From Eubacterium sp. (GTDB lineage Bacteria > Bacillota > Clostridia > Oscillospirales > Acutalibacteraceae): 12,726 nucleotides of DNA. The stretch is taken from positions 1 through 12,726 of the forward strand of contig JACTVT010000059.1 in NCBI GenBank assembly GCA_014465955.1. Direction: 5' to 3'. The notes beneath the pieces are model-generated. The model was not told the DNA's origin. It saw nothing but the letters and a program-made list of their open reading frames with translations, and did no database searches. The translations under genes and the position numbers were made by a program. Positions 1 through 6,197 of the stretch are shown piece after piece. Position 1 is the first letter of the stretch. Every line of letters begins with the position of its first letter.

Positions 1-38
1 TGCTATTCTTTTTATAGAAATTGAAAGAAGGTTTTCTT

Positions 39-275
39 ATGAATAATGCATCAGAAAGTAAACGTGATAAATTTGTTCGTTTAGCAGAAGCACGTACAAA
101 TAAAATTATTGATATGATTCAGTTACTTGGTAATTGTTCTAATTTGAGTACTTATGATTATACACAGCAAGATGTTGACAAAATATTTTCAGCTATTGAA
201 TATGAGATTAAAGAAGCAAAAAAGAAATTCAATAAGATTGAAAGCAAAAAAGGCTCTCGTTTCACTTTAGATTAA
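39..275 (+). CDS. Small charged helical protein, first gene of the ATPase/Vsr operon
   Basis: A 78-aa protein of unknown function. I start it at the ATG at 39 rather than the TTG at 21, because AGAAGG (25-30) lies 8 nt upstream of the ATG. The protein is predicted largely helical and rich in Lys and Glu. It opens with a basic patch (ESKRDKFVRLAEAR) and a hydrophobic stretch (IIDMIQLLGNCSN), and ends with a Lys/Glu-rich helix that could form a coiled coil. It has no membrane segment or recognisable catalytic motif. The stop is 18 nt before the ATPase start, so the two are almost certainly cotranscribed. I have an unverified impression that similar 70-80-aa proteins sit beside restriction-type genes in Clostridia. 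It could be a small subunit or regulator of the operon; the function is not assigned. Confidence 0.8.
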   Translation: MNNASESKRDKFVRLAEARTNKIIDMIQLLGNCSNLSTYDYTQQDVDKIFSAIEYEIKEAKKKFNKIESKKGSRFTLD

Positions 276-293
276 TATTATGGAGGTATGAAT

Positions 294-2600
294 ATGCAAA
301 AAATGACACCTATTCCGCAAAACTACAGAAACAATGTTGACTGGATTCTGGGAGCATATACAGATGCTGGTGTAACCTTTCCGAATGGATTTCAAAAGGA
401 TGCTATTCAAAATGCTGTTGGTGCGAGAAAAACAAATAAATGGAAAAATTGGAAATGCGACATTTCGCTGATTGAAAACGATCACGGAAAATATGTCGTT
501 GTTGAGGATTCTGGAACCGTTGGATTAACCGGCAAAAATATGCCTGCAGAGCAAATCAATGTGATGATGGCACGAGGAGAAAGGCTTCCGGCAGAAGAAC
601 GGCTCTCACGCTTTACATCTATGTTTAATTCCGGTGGCAATACAACTGGCGGTGGTCTTTTTGGTGCTGGAAAAAGTGTTTATTCCGTTGCCTCCCAATC
701 CTATACCTATTATTATGATTCTCTTCGTGAAGATGGATTATATGTAGCTAATGTTAACAAGAGCGGACAAGTCAATTCAATTGCCTATGAAGACGAAGCA
801 GCCAAGCACTACATTTTAGAAAACACTGGACTGTCCGAGAAAAAAACTGTTGGTACACGTATAATAATTGAGTCTCCTAAGGAAGAATTGGTTAATTCCA
901 TTATTAGCGGCGAAATCATTCCGTTTATTCAGGAATCATGGTGGATAATAATCCAGCGTTTGACAGATGATGCTGCTATTACTGTGAACGGTGTTAGGGT
1001 TGATGTGCCAGAAGACATTAAAATTGCATCACATTCGTTTGAACTTCAGAATCCTGATACTTATATGCCGGGATATAAAGTAAAGCATTTTGGTCTTTAC
1101 ATATTTGATGACGGCAACAACCGATGGAACGGAATATCATATTATAGGAAAGGTATGAAAATCGGTGAAATTGATATCAAAGACATTCCTAAAAAAATTG
1201 AGGATAAGTTTTGGGGTTATATCGAAGTAGATGAACAGTGGGAAGATGACTTGTCCGATATTGAGGATAAAGTTCACTTTGGTGTCAGCAAGGGCAAGAA
1301 AAACACAGTTACATATCAGAATCTTAAAAACTACTGCAATAATAAGTTCAAAGCGAATCTAATGGAATGGGGATACATAAAGGATAAGGAAAGCGAAGAC
1401 AAAAAACTTAAGGATGAACTGAAGCAAATTGCTGAAGATATTCAGAATTTGTTTGACCGTCTTGGTTTTGAGAATTTAGGAAAAGGACCGCAAAAGGCAG
1501 ATTTCGATGTTCGATGGCAAGACATTTCATATCCTGTTGCAGATTCTGAACGAGTAACATCAGGGGAAAAGATAGATTTCACGGTCAGAATAAAGAGTTC
1601 TTATGCTACGGACAAAAAATTTGAGTATAAATTATTTATCGTAAACCCACAGACAGGCACTGTAGTGTCATCAATCGTGAATGATAGGATTACTGTACCT
1701 TTTAATTCTGTACAAAAGATAGACTTTACACATACTGTTTCAAAGCAGAATTCTGTTCAGTTTGCAGAGAACAGAATTGTTCTATCGGTAAAGGTAATTG
1801 GTAGTGGTAAAGAAAAACGAAAAGAGCTTCCCTATTTCTTTGATATTGATAAACCAGATAATGCTCGTGAGAGTGTCAATCTTGTACTTCATGAGTGCAT
1901 TTTCCCGACTGAGAACAGCCGCAGAGTGAATTTTGGTGAAGTGCTGAGAAATGTTTCATATCTAATCGAAAATAAAAGGAATCATTCACTTAGCTATCGT
2001 TTGAACATAAGCATTCATAACGCAAGCGATCCGACTTGTCCGAAAATAGTTGATATTGCTTCTTTCACAGGGCATATTGAACCATTTGAAGAAATAATTA
2101 CTGTACCACCTATTGAAATGATTGTCTTTGATCAACAGATTTATGAGCCGCATCTATCAGAAGGTGTTCTTGAGCTTCGTGCAAGACTTATTGCTAATGC
2201 CGATGATCCGCAATATGAGAAGGGTGACAAGATAACATTCTATCACTACAAGATTTTCTTGAACTCCGACGAAAAAAATGGAAAGGACGATTCCTTTGAT
2301 GTACAAAGTGTTGTAGCACCTGAAGATTATAGGCGCTCGTGGCACACGGCTGGAAATGGACGAACTATCACTCTTAATGTAGGGCATGTAGCATATTTGA
2401 ATGTGTCTGACTACCCAGATGTGCAGCATGATTATATGAGGGAACAGATGCTTAAGCAGTATGTTCTTCTCTATCTCGCCGAGGGTAAGTACGATATGTT
2501 TGGAGATCAGGGAAAAGATTTTGCAGATCTTGAACCGCAAGAAGCAGCAGATCAAGTTTTGCAAAAAATCGAAAGTGTATACTTTCAGAGCTTAAGGTGA
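294..2600 (+). CDS. GHKL (Hsp90/MutL/MORC-like) ATPase of a putative defence operon
   Basis: A 768-aa protein with an N-terminal GHKL ATP-binding fold. The ATG at 294 is chosen because GGAGG (282-286) lies 7 nt upstream; the in-frame ATG at 288 touches that site. Visible motifs are an N-box-like D36-AIQ-N40, a DxGxxG motif at D72-G74-G77, and a glycine-rich lid (SGGNTTGGGLFGAGKS, about 113-128). These are the three ATP-contacting elements of MutL, Hsp90, gyrase B and MORC proteins. Residues about 280-420 are mixed and charged and include a Lys/Glu-rich helical stretch; about 420-740 looks beta-rich and is unassigned. Published genome analysis by Iyer, Abhiman and Aravind described MutL/MORC-like ATPases in predicted restriction-modification operons with Vsr nucleases and methylases, which fits the vsr gene two genes downstream. 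The ATPase fold is clear; the role in modification-dependent or foreign-DNA restriction is inferred from context. The downstream gene's ribosome binding site overlaps its stop codon. Confidence 0.85.
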   Translation: MQKMTPIPQNYRNNVDWILGAYTDAGVTFPNGFQKDAIQNAVGARKTNKWKNWKCDISLIENDHGKYVVVEDSGTVGLTGKNMPAEQINVMMARGERLPAEERLSRFTSMFNSGGNTTGGGLFGAGKSVYSVASQSYTYYYDSLREDGLYVANVNKSGQVNSIAYEDEAAKHYILENTGLSEKKTVGTRIIIESPKEELVNSIISGEIIPFIQESWWIIIQRLTDDAAITVNGVRVDVPEDIKIASHSFELQNPDTYMPGYKVKHFGLYIFDDGNNRWNGISYYRKGMKIGEIDIKDIPKKIEDKFWGYIEVDEQWEDDLSDIEDKVHFGVSKGKKNTVTYQNLKNYCNNKFKANLMEWGYIKDKESEDKKLKDELKQIAEDIQNLFDRLGFENLGKGPQKADFDVRWQDISYPVADSERVTSGEKIDFTVRIKSSYATDKKFEYKLFIVNPQTGTVVSSIVNDRITVPFNSVQKIDFTHTVSKQNSVQFAENRIVLSVKVIGSGKEKRKELPYFFDIDKPDNARESVNLVLHECIFPTENSRRVNFGEVLRNVSYLIENKRNHSLSYRLNISIHNASDPTCPKIVDIASFTGHIEPFEEIITVPPIEMIVFDQQIYEPHLSEGVLELRARLIANADDPQYEKGDKITFYHYKIFLNSDEKNGKDDSFDVQSVVAPEDYRRSWHTAGNGRTITLNVGHVAYLNVSDYPDVQHDYMREQMLKQYVLLYLAEGKYDMFGDQGKDFADLEPQEAADQVLQKIESVYFQSLR

Positions 2601-2610
2601 GGTGATAAAC

Positions 2611-3375
2611 ATGGGACATATAGTTGTGTTGGATGCCGAAGGGCATCTTGTGTATGACGGTTTATTATCCTCAAAAGAAATTGCCACCATAGATGAAATA
2701 CTAAATGCGCTTAAACAAGAAATCCCCCAAATCGAATCTGATCTTGAAGAAACCTATGGCAAAAGCGTTTTATATAAGTATAACCTTGGCAAATTTCTCG
2801 GTGGGCTGTTAACTAAGTATAACATCTCTGCATCTGAACGTAGGAAGTTCTGGGATGAAATAAAGACATTCGCTACGAAAGAAAATCGTATCAGGAATGA
2901 GGGGACAAACACTGAAACACGTAGTTTCTACGGGCAGTGTTATAGACTGTCACAATTTGATCAAGAAATAGTCGAAAAACTATCTTGGCGTCAATGGCAA
3001 GATTTATTAGATCGTGTTTCTAACCGTGAGGACGAACGGATTTTTAAATGGATTCGTGATAGAAAAGAAAAAATCCGAGAAGACGATTGGAGAGAATTTG
3101 AAAAGGGTTTACATCTTTATTTAAAAAGTAAAGATACATCTGTGTTTAGTGATAAAGAATTATTTGATATATATGATTCTATATATGCAATGAGTATTTA
3201 TTGGAGAATAGCTTTTAACAGTTTTTCAAAAGAATTTCCTAAAAGTGCAAAAATAAAAACAAAAAGCAGACGATCAAAAAAATATCAGCAAGTATGTTTT
3301 AGGTTAAAAAAAGAACTTAGAAAGCCACTAGATAATAATATTTTTGAAAAAGCTTTTGAGCAGGCAATGATTTAA
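2611..3375 (+). CDS. Unrecognised ATPase-operon protein, possible YhcG-N-like DNA-binding region
   Basis: A 254-aa soluble protein. The ATG at 2611 is preferred over the GTG at 2602, because GAGGTG (2599-2604), which overlaps the ATPase stop, is 6 nt upstream of the ATG. No catalytic motif is recognised. About residues 55-160 read like the order of elements in the YhcG/DUF1016 N-terminal winged-helix domain: a helix with YNLGKFLGGLL, then SFYGQCYRLS, then EKLSWRQWQDLLDRV. This resembles the LSW-x-H-Y-x-x-LL signature of that family, but the PD-(D/E)XK nuclease half of YhcG is absent. The C-terminal third is strongly basic (KTKSRRSKKYQ). Base composition drops to very AT-rich from roughly 3100 on, unlike the first half. 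It lies between the ATPase and vsr, and its stop overlaps the vsr ribosome binding site. A DNA-recognition or adaptor role is a guess. Confidence 0.75.
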   Translation: MGHIVVLDAEGHLVYDGLLSSKEIATIDEILNALKQEIPQIESDLEETYGKSVLYKYNLGKFLGGLLTKYNISASERRKFWDEIKTFATKENRIRNEGTNTETRSFYGQCYRLSQFDQEIVEKLSWRQWQDLLDRVSNREDERIFKWIRDRKEKIREDDWREFEKGLHLYLKSKDTSVFSDKELFDIYDSIYAMSIYWRIAFNSFSKEFPKSAKIKTKSRRSKKYQQVCFRLKKELRKPLDNNIFEKAFEQAMI

Positions 3376-3385
3376 GGGAACATTT

Positions 3386-3808
3386 ATGGCAGATAATCAT
3401 ACAAAGCAAATGCGGAGTTATAATATGTCTCGTATTTGTAACAAAAATACTAAACCTGAAGTAACAGTTCGAAAATTTCTTTTTTCTCAGGGATTTAGAT
3501 ATCGAAAAAATGTTGCTTCGCTACCAGAAAAACCAGATATTGTATTACCCAAATATAAAACGGTAATATTTGTTAATGGTTGCTTTTGGCATATGCATAA
3601 TTGTGGTCGTTTTGTATGGCCATCTACTAATACTGACTATTGGCATAATAAAATTCTTGGCAATGTTGAAAGGGATAAAAAGAATATTAATCAATTACAA
3701 GAATTAGGATGGAATACAATAGTCGTATGGGAATGCGAATTAAAAAAAGATAAGGCAGAAGAGACTCTTTCTTTACTTAGTTGTTTAATAAAAAATAATA
3801 TATCTTAA
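3386..3808 (+). CDS. vsr: Very short patch repair (Vsr-type) endonuclease
   Basis: A 140-aa protein of normal Vsr length; AAGGGA (3374-3379) is 6 nt before the ATG. Vsr enzymes nick 5' of the T in T:G mismatches left by deamination of 5-methylcytosine and are usually linked to C5-cytosine methyltransferases. The family signatures are all present: RSYNMSRICNKNTKPE at the N-terminus, KPDIVLP, then NGCFWHMHNC, a P-T-x-T-x-YW segment, and NVERDKKN. Counting from Met1, E25, D51 and H69 coincide with catalytic or metal-binding residues of E. coli Vsr. Position 64, His in E. coli, is Asn here. The Cys residues expected for the structural zinc site (C66, C73) are present. It is the last gene of the 39-3808 operon. 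It could act as repair partner of an unseen methyltransferase or as a nuclease effector with the GHKL ATPase. Confidence 0.95.
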   Translation: MADNHTKQMRSYNMSRICNKNTKPEVTVRKFLFSQGFRYRKNVASLPEKPDIVLPKYKTVIFVNGCFWHMHNCGRFVWPSTNTDYWHNKILGNVERDKKNINQLQELGWNTIVVWECELKKDKAEETLSLLSCLIKNNIS

Positions 3809-3865
3809 TAATCTGTTATTTTTTTACAATTACAGCATTAAATAATTTGAAAGGTATCGTATTAA

Positions 3866-4408
3866 GTGATGAAAATAAAAGTCAAAGAAAAAGATAATTC
3901 AGAAGAAAAAATTTATAAAAACATTTATGAATATGCAAAAATGAGTTTAGAGTTTGAGGAAAAAAGAGAACAATCACTTATTTCGCAATCAAACAGAATG
4001 CTAACTGCTTTTTCAATTACTACAGGTGTATTATTAATAATACATGAAAGAGTACAGAATGCTGGTAGCATATCTATACCATTTATAAATTCAATAACTA
4101 TCATATGTATGATTTTATTTGTTACTAGTATGATATTGGCTTTATTAGTATCATGGAGATACAAATATAAATCTCTTCCATCACCTGAAACAATGATGAA
4201 TCATATTTTAGCAAATAAAGAATGCTTCATCACATCGGAACAAAGAAATAAAAGTTTTACAGAAACTATAGATAGTGTATGGAAAAGTAAAAACACGTTG
4301 AATAATAAAAGAGCAAAATTAATTATCGCTTCTATGTCTATATATTTTTCTTCAGTTGGTGTTGCTCTTATATCAACGATTATTGTTTTAATATCAAAAA
4401 TATTATAG
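3866..4408 (+). CDS. Three-helix membrane protein, first gene of a small-peptide cassette
   Basis: A 180-aa protein, or 179 aa from the ATG at 3869. GAAAGG (3849-3854) is 11 nt before the GTG at 3866, which is therefore slightly favoured. The N-terminal 45 residues are charged and helical (YEYAKMSLEFEEKREQSL). Three hydrophobic segments follow at about 47-60, 75-96 and 152-177, with a polar loop of about 55 residues between the second and third. No enzymatic motif is seen. It lies 57 nt after vsr without an obvious terminator or promoter between them, so it may be part of the same transcript, but its lower GC content suggests separate origin. Two tiny ORFs follow immediately and begin with a strong ribosome binding site that overlaps this stop codon. 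Family not recognised; it resembles in general layout the small membrane effectors of bacterial defence or toxin modules, which is only an inference. Confidence 0.75.
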   Translation: MMKIKVKEKDNSEEKIYKNIYEYAKMSLEFEEKREQSLISQSNRMLTAFSITTGVLLIIHERVQNAGSISIPFINSITIICMILFVTSMILALLVSWRYKYKSLPSPETMMNHILANKECFITSEQRNKSFTETIDSVWKSKNTLNNKRAKLIIASMSIYFSSVGVALISTIIVLISKIL

Positions 4409-4420
4409 GAGGTTTATTTT

Positions 4421-4510
4421 ATGATAAAAGTATATGGAGATCCACCAATAACACAACCTGTACCAACAACCGAAACAAGAAACGGCGGAAATGGAGAAGA
4501 AAAAAGATGA
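4421..4510 (+). CDS. 29-aa Pro/Thr-containing peptide (cassette peptide 1)
   Basis: A very short ORF with a perfect AGGAGG (4407-4412) 8 nt before its ATG, overlapping the stop of the membrane-protein gene. The peptide begins MIKVYGDPP, contains the motif ITQPVPTT (residues 10-17, bases 4448-4471), and ends polar and glycine/charge-rich. It has no signal peptide or membrane segment. Its stop overlaps the next start as ATGA, indicating translational coupling. The motif recurs in the next ORF. Unknown function; the strong ribosome binding site and coupling make it likely to be a real gene. Confidence 0.6.
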   Translation: MIKVYGDPPITQPVPTTETRNGGNGEEKR

Positions 4511-4644
4511 GCAAAGCAAATAATAAAAAAGTTGTTATAACTAAGCCGATACCAACATCATTAACAGAAAGCGCAAAACCAAAAATTAACACAAGTCCGG
4601 TTAATGCTGTTACTACATACGAAAAACGAAATAATAAAAAATAA
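4507..4644 (+). CDS. 45-aa basic Pro/Thr-containing peptide (cassette peptide 2)
   Basis: A 45-aa ORF whose ATG overlaps the previous stop (ATGA at 4507-4510), with GGAGAAG about 8 nt upstream. It is basic (about ten Lys/Arg) and contains ITKPIPTS at residues 11-18 (bases 4537-4560), matching ITQPVPTT of peptide 1 at five of eight positions with conservative changes at the others. It is likely disordered, with a basic tail (YEKRNNKK). The two peptides look like divergent duplicates or two parts interacting with the same partner, perhaps the upstream membrane protein. Function unknown. Confidence 0.6.
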   Translation: MSKANNKKVVITKPIPTSLTESAKPKINTSPVNAVTTYEKRNNKK

Positions 4645-4742
4645 ATGCAATTACGTGAATTAATAGTATTATTGAATTATTTAATGTTATTGTTTTTTAG
4701 TGTTTAAATTATGTCATAATTTGGACTGTTATGTCGAAAGTA

Positions 4743-4770
4743 TTGACAAGCGTAAAATAAAGAATATAAT
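4743..4770 (+). promoter_or_regulatory. Sigma-A-type promoter of the sigma-like gene
   Basis: A consensus -35 TTGACA (4743-4748) and consensus -10 TATAAT (4765-4770) are separated by 16 bp. Transcription would start near 4777, exactly at an 8-bp inverted repeat. The downstream gene starts at 4955. Confidence 0.8.
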
Positions 4771-4777
4771 TAACTCA

Positions 4778-4797
4778 TCATTAGTTTGTACTAATGA
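4778..4797. repeat. 8-bp perfect inverted repeat at the predicted transcription start
   Basis: TCATTAGT (4778-4785) and ACTAATGA (4790-4797) are perfect complements around the loop TTGT. The repeat begins 8 bases after the -10 element, so it could be an operator for a repressor or a 5'-end RNA hairpin affecting transcript stability. Confidence 0.6.
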
Positions 4798-4954
4798 AAT
4801 AAAATAGTCGGTGAGGTTGTAAAAGTTCAACCTTAGATTTCTTGGCTGCCGCCATTGCAATCCTGATAATAATAGCGAAACGCTGAGGAATTGACAGCTG
4901 TGGTACTGTTTCGGCTATGCCACGCTTACCGCTTTTCTGACGGAAAGGCCGGGT

Positions 4955-5383
4955 TTGGTAAAAACCACAATTGAATATGATGACGATTGCATTGAAGTAG
5001 ATGTTTCCAAAGAAGTTTATGAATATCTTGAACAGGACAGAAGGCGTCAGCAGGCACAAGACCGCAGTGACAGGCGGCACCTTAGTAAAGGAACTTTTGA
5101 ACAGGACTGCATTGGCTCACAGCGAGTGTCTATTTATACTGACGAAACTTATCTTGAAGTTGTTCACAAAATGGAACTGGAAAAATTACAAATTTCACTG
5201 CAAATGCTCAGTTCAGATGAACAGGCATTGATTGAACTGTACTATTATAAGGATTGGAGTATGGAGCAAATCGGGCAGTACTTTGGAATCAGCAAAATGG
5301 CTGTATCAAAACGGCATAATCGTGTCATCAAAAAGCTTAAGGAACTCATGGAAACATGGGTTCCTTTTTCTGTGCAAAAATAA
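4955..5383 (+). CDS. Sigma-70 region-4-like regulator of the mobile element
   Basis: A 142-aa protein starting at TTG with GGAAAGG (4942-4948) 6 nt upstream. The N-terminus (KTTIEYDDDCIEVDVSKEVY) leads into a charged helix (EQDRRRQQAQDRSDRRH). The C-terminal half is a sigma-70 region-4 helix-turn-helix: LSSDEQALIELYYYKDWSM, then EQIGQYFGISKMAVSKRHNR (about residues 85-130). Proteins of this shape (short, region 4 only, no region 2) are common in integrative and conjugative elements of Clostridia, where they are annotated as sigma factors or sigma-like regulators. It is likely to control element genes such as the mob operon downstream. It has its own promoter (4743-4770), and an intrinsic terminator lies inside its last codons, so it forms a single-gene transcription unit. 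GC content is a little higher than that of the cassette to its left. Confidence 0.85.
   Translation: MVKTTIEYDDDCIEVDVSKEVYEYLEQDRRRQQAQDRSDRRHLSKGTFEQDCIGSQRVSIYTDETYLEVVHKMELEKLQISLQMLSSDEQALIELYYYKDWSMEQIGQYFGISKMAVSKRHNRVIKKLKELMETWVPFSVQK
5339..5370 (+). terminator. Intrinsic terminator embedded in the 3' end of the sigma-like gene
   Basis: GGAACTCATG (5341-5350), a GAAA tetraloop (5351-5354) and CATGGGTTCC (5355-5364) form a 10-bp stem with one T:G wobble, followed by TTTTT (5365-5369). The hairpin lies within the coding sequence, 14 bases before the stop codon, and encodes the tail METWVPF. It should end the transcript from the 4743-4770 promoter, so the true 3' end of the mRNA may fall just before the stop codon or depend on ribosome position. 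Confidence 0.8.
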
Positions 5384-5654
5384 TTTTGAAAAAATTTTAT
5401 GAATTTGGTTTACAAAATGCATTTTAGTGTCCTTATATATGGAGAGGTTGAACAGAACATAGATTTCAATAGTCACTTTTATCTGATGTTTCTGTTTGAC
5501 CTTTTCTATTTTATTATAAAGCATACTGTAACAAATGTGGAACGGTATAATGGCTTTTTATCATTAGTTCAGCAACTTAATCAATTTAAAATAAAAATTG
5601 ATTTTAAAGGAAACCAGGGGGTGAAAAATATATGATTTAGTTGTATTTTCTGTA
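5384..5654. other. AT-rich intergenic stretch without a supported gene
   Basis: The plus strand is open from 5399 to 5635, but the translation is Phe/Leu/Asn-rich, resembles no family I know, and has no ribosome binding site; I do not call it. Near the end, AGGGGG (5617-5622) sits before an ATG-ATT-TAG minimal ORF (5632-5640). Nothing else identified. Confidence 0.5.
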
Positions 5655-5846
5655 TTAATCCCGGACTTGTCCGGGGCAATGCAGAGCGTCCGGATGTCCG
5701 GACACCCAATAACCGGGCAGAAGCCCGGACCCACTCGTTCAAACATATTCCGTGATTAAATATGTTAAAACATATAACAATCACTGCATATGTTTCTCCT
5801 CTCAACGAAGGTACAAGTATCCTTCGCTGTAAAAAAGGAGAATAAA
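5655..5846 (+). other. oriT: Candidate origin of transfer (oriT) upstream of mobC
   Basis: This non-coding stretch immediately precedes mobC and the relaxase gene, the usual place of an oriT. It begins with three consecutive GC-rich hairpins in otherwise AT-rich DNA: CCCGGAC/GTCCGGG (5660-5675), GTCCGGA/TCCGGAC (5688-5703) and CCGGGC/GCCCGG (5713-5728). A 7-bp palindrome ATATGTT/AACATAT (5760-5775) and a CGAAGG/CCTTCG pair (5806-5811, 5821-5826) follow. MOBP relaxases and MobC proteins bind such inverted repeats next to the nic site. I cannot place nic. An alternative is a terminator or attenuator array for the mob operon. Confidence 0.55.
5660..5728. repeat. Three tandem GC-rich hairpins sharing CCGGAC
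   Basis: Two 7-bp stems with 2-base centres and one 6-bp stem with an AGAA loop occur in 69 bases. CCGGAC or its complement GTCCGG occurs five times (5661, 5669, 5688, 5698, 5725), and CCGG six times. The hairpins are similar but not identical, suggesting repeated protein-binding sites or a compact cruciform-forming array. Confidence 0.75.
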
Positions 5847-6197
5847 TTGTATACGGAGGTAAAAGAAATAACGGAAAACAGAAAAAGAGATAAGACACTC
5901 ACAATCAGACTTACGGATAGTGAGAAAAAGAAAATTATTTCAAAATCACGAAAAGCAAAAATGAGTGCAACGGATTTTATCATTGCCTGTGCAGATAATG
6001 CTGTCATTAAAACATCTGAAGATTTAAGACCGGTTATTACGCAGTTAAAGAGAATCGGCAACAACATCAATCAGATTGCTGTTAAGGTGAACAGCGGTGC
6101 GGTGTACTCTGTAAACTTTGATGAAGTTATCGAAATGCAGAACAAAATTTATGAAAAGGTTTTTGAAATAGCTAATGCCAATAGTCAAGTTCATTAA
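5847..6197 (+). CDS. mobC: MobC-family relaxosome accessory protein
   Basis: A 116-aa protein starting at TTG (5847) with AAGGAG (5835-5840) 6 nt upstream; the frame is open back to 5790 but the upstream part has no ribosome binding site. The N-terminal RDKTLTIRLTDSEKKKI with SKMS-type continuation (SATDFIIACAD) is the ribbon-helix-helix DNA-binding part of MobC. The C-terminal LKRIGNNINQIAVKVNSG is the most conserved MobC signature. MobC binds oriT and helps the relaxase open the DNA at nic. It overlaps the relaxase start by 23 nt, indicating coupled translation. Candidate binding sites are the hairpins at 5660-5826. The assignment is secure at family level. Confidence 0.92.
   Translation: MYTEVKEITENRKRDKTLTIRLTDSEKKKIISKSRKAKMSATDFIIACADNAVIKTSEDLRPVITQLKRIGNNINQIAVKVNSGAVYSVNFDEVIEMQNKIYEKVFEIANANSQVH

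Larger units (their letters stand above)
4645..4954 (+). promoter_or_regulatory. Intergenic leader of the sigma-like gene: promoter, hairpins, no confident gene
   Basis: The first 95 bases are very AT-rich with nothing convincing; a 20-codon ORF starts directly after the previous stop but has no ribosome binding site. A clear promoter follows at 4743-4770. The roughly 175-base 5' leader after it contains an 8-bp inverted repeat at the expected transcription start (4778-4797), a second hairpin (AGGTTG 4814-4819 with CAACCT 4828-4833), and a noticeably GC-richer stretch from 4841. An open frame from 4815 to 4889 reads as a hydrophobic peptide (LAAAIAILIIIAKR at its end), but its only possible start is a TTG at 4842 without a good ribosome binding site. 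It may be a leader peptide or the remnant of a small membrane protein. Confidence 0.5.

Noticed and set aside
1..46. Tail of an upstream coding sequence entering the window
   Set aside because: Two frames are open over only 8 to 15 codons; too little to tell whether a gene (for example a methyltransferase) ends here.
2157..2564. 135-codon minus-strand frame inside the GHKL ATPase gene
   Set aside because: Antisense to a clear coding frame; Ile/Leu/Phe-rich shadow composition.
4645..4707. 20-aa hydrophobic ORF starting directly after cassette peptide 2
   Set aside because: No ribosome binding site and AT-rich low-information sequence; coupling through TAAATG is possible but unsupported.
5399..5635. 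78-codon plus-strand open frame between the sigma-like gene and the oriT candidate
   Set aside because: No ribosome binding site, composition follows the AT-rich bases (Phe, Leu, Asn, Lys), no family resemblance; likely chance.
5660..5728. GC hairpin array as a CRISPR or a Rho-independent terminator
   Set aside because: Units are short, non-identical and lack uniform spacers, and no T-run follows any of the stems; location before mobC favours oriT.
5581..6070. Minus-strand open frames across the hairpin region and mobC
   Set aside because: They are antisense to the hairpins and to a well-supported mobC gene, with no ribosome binding sites or family features.
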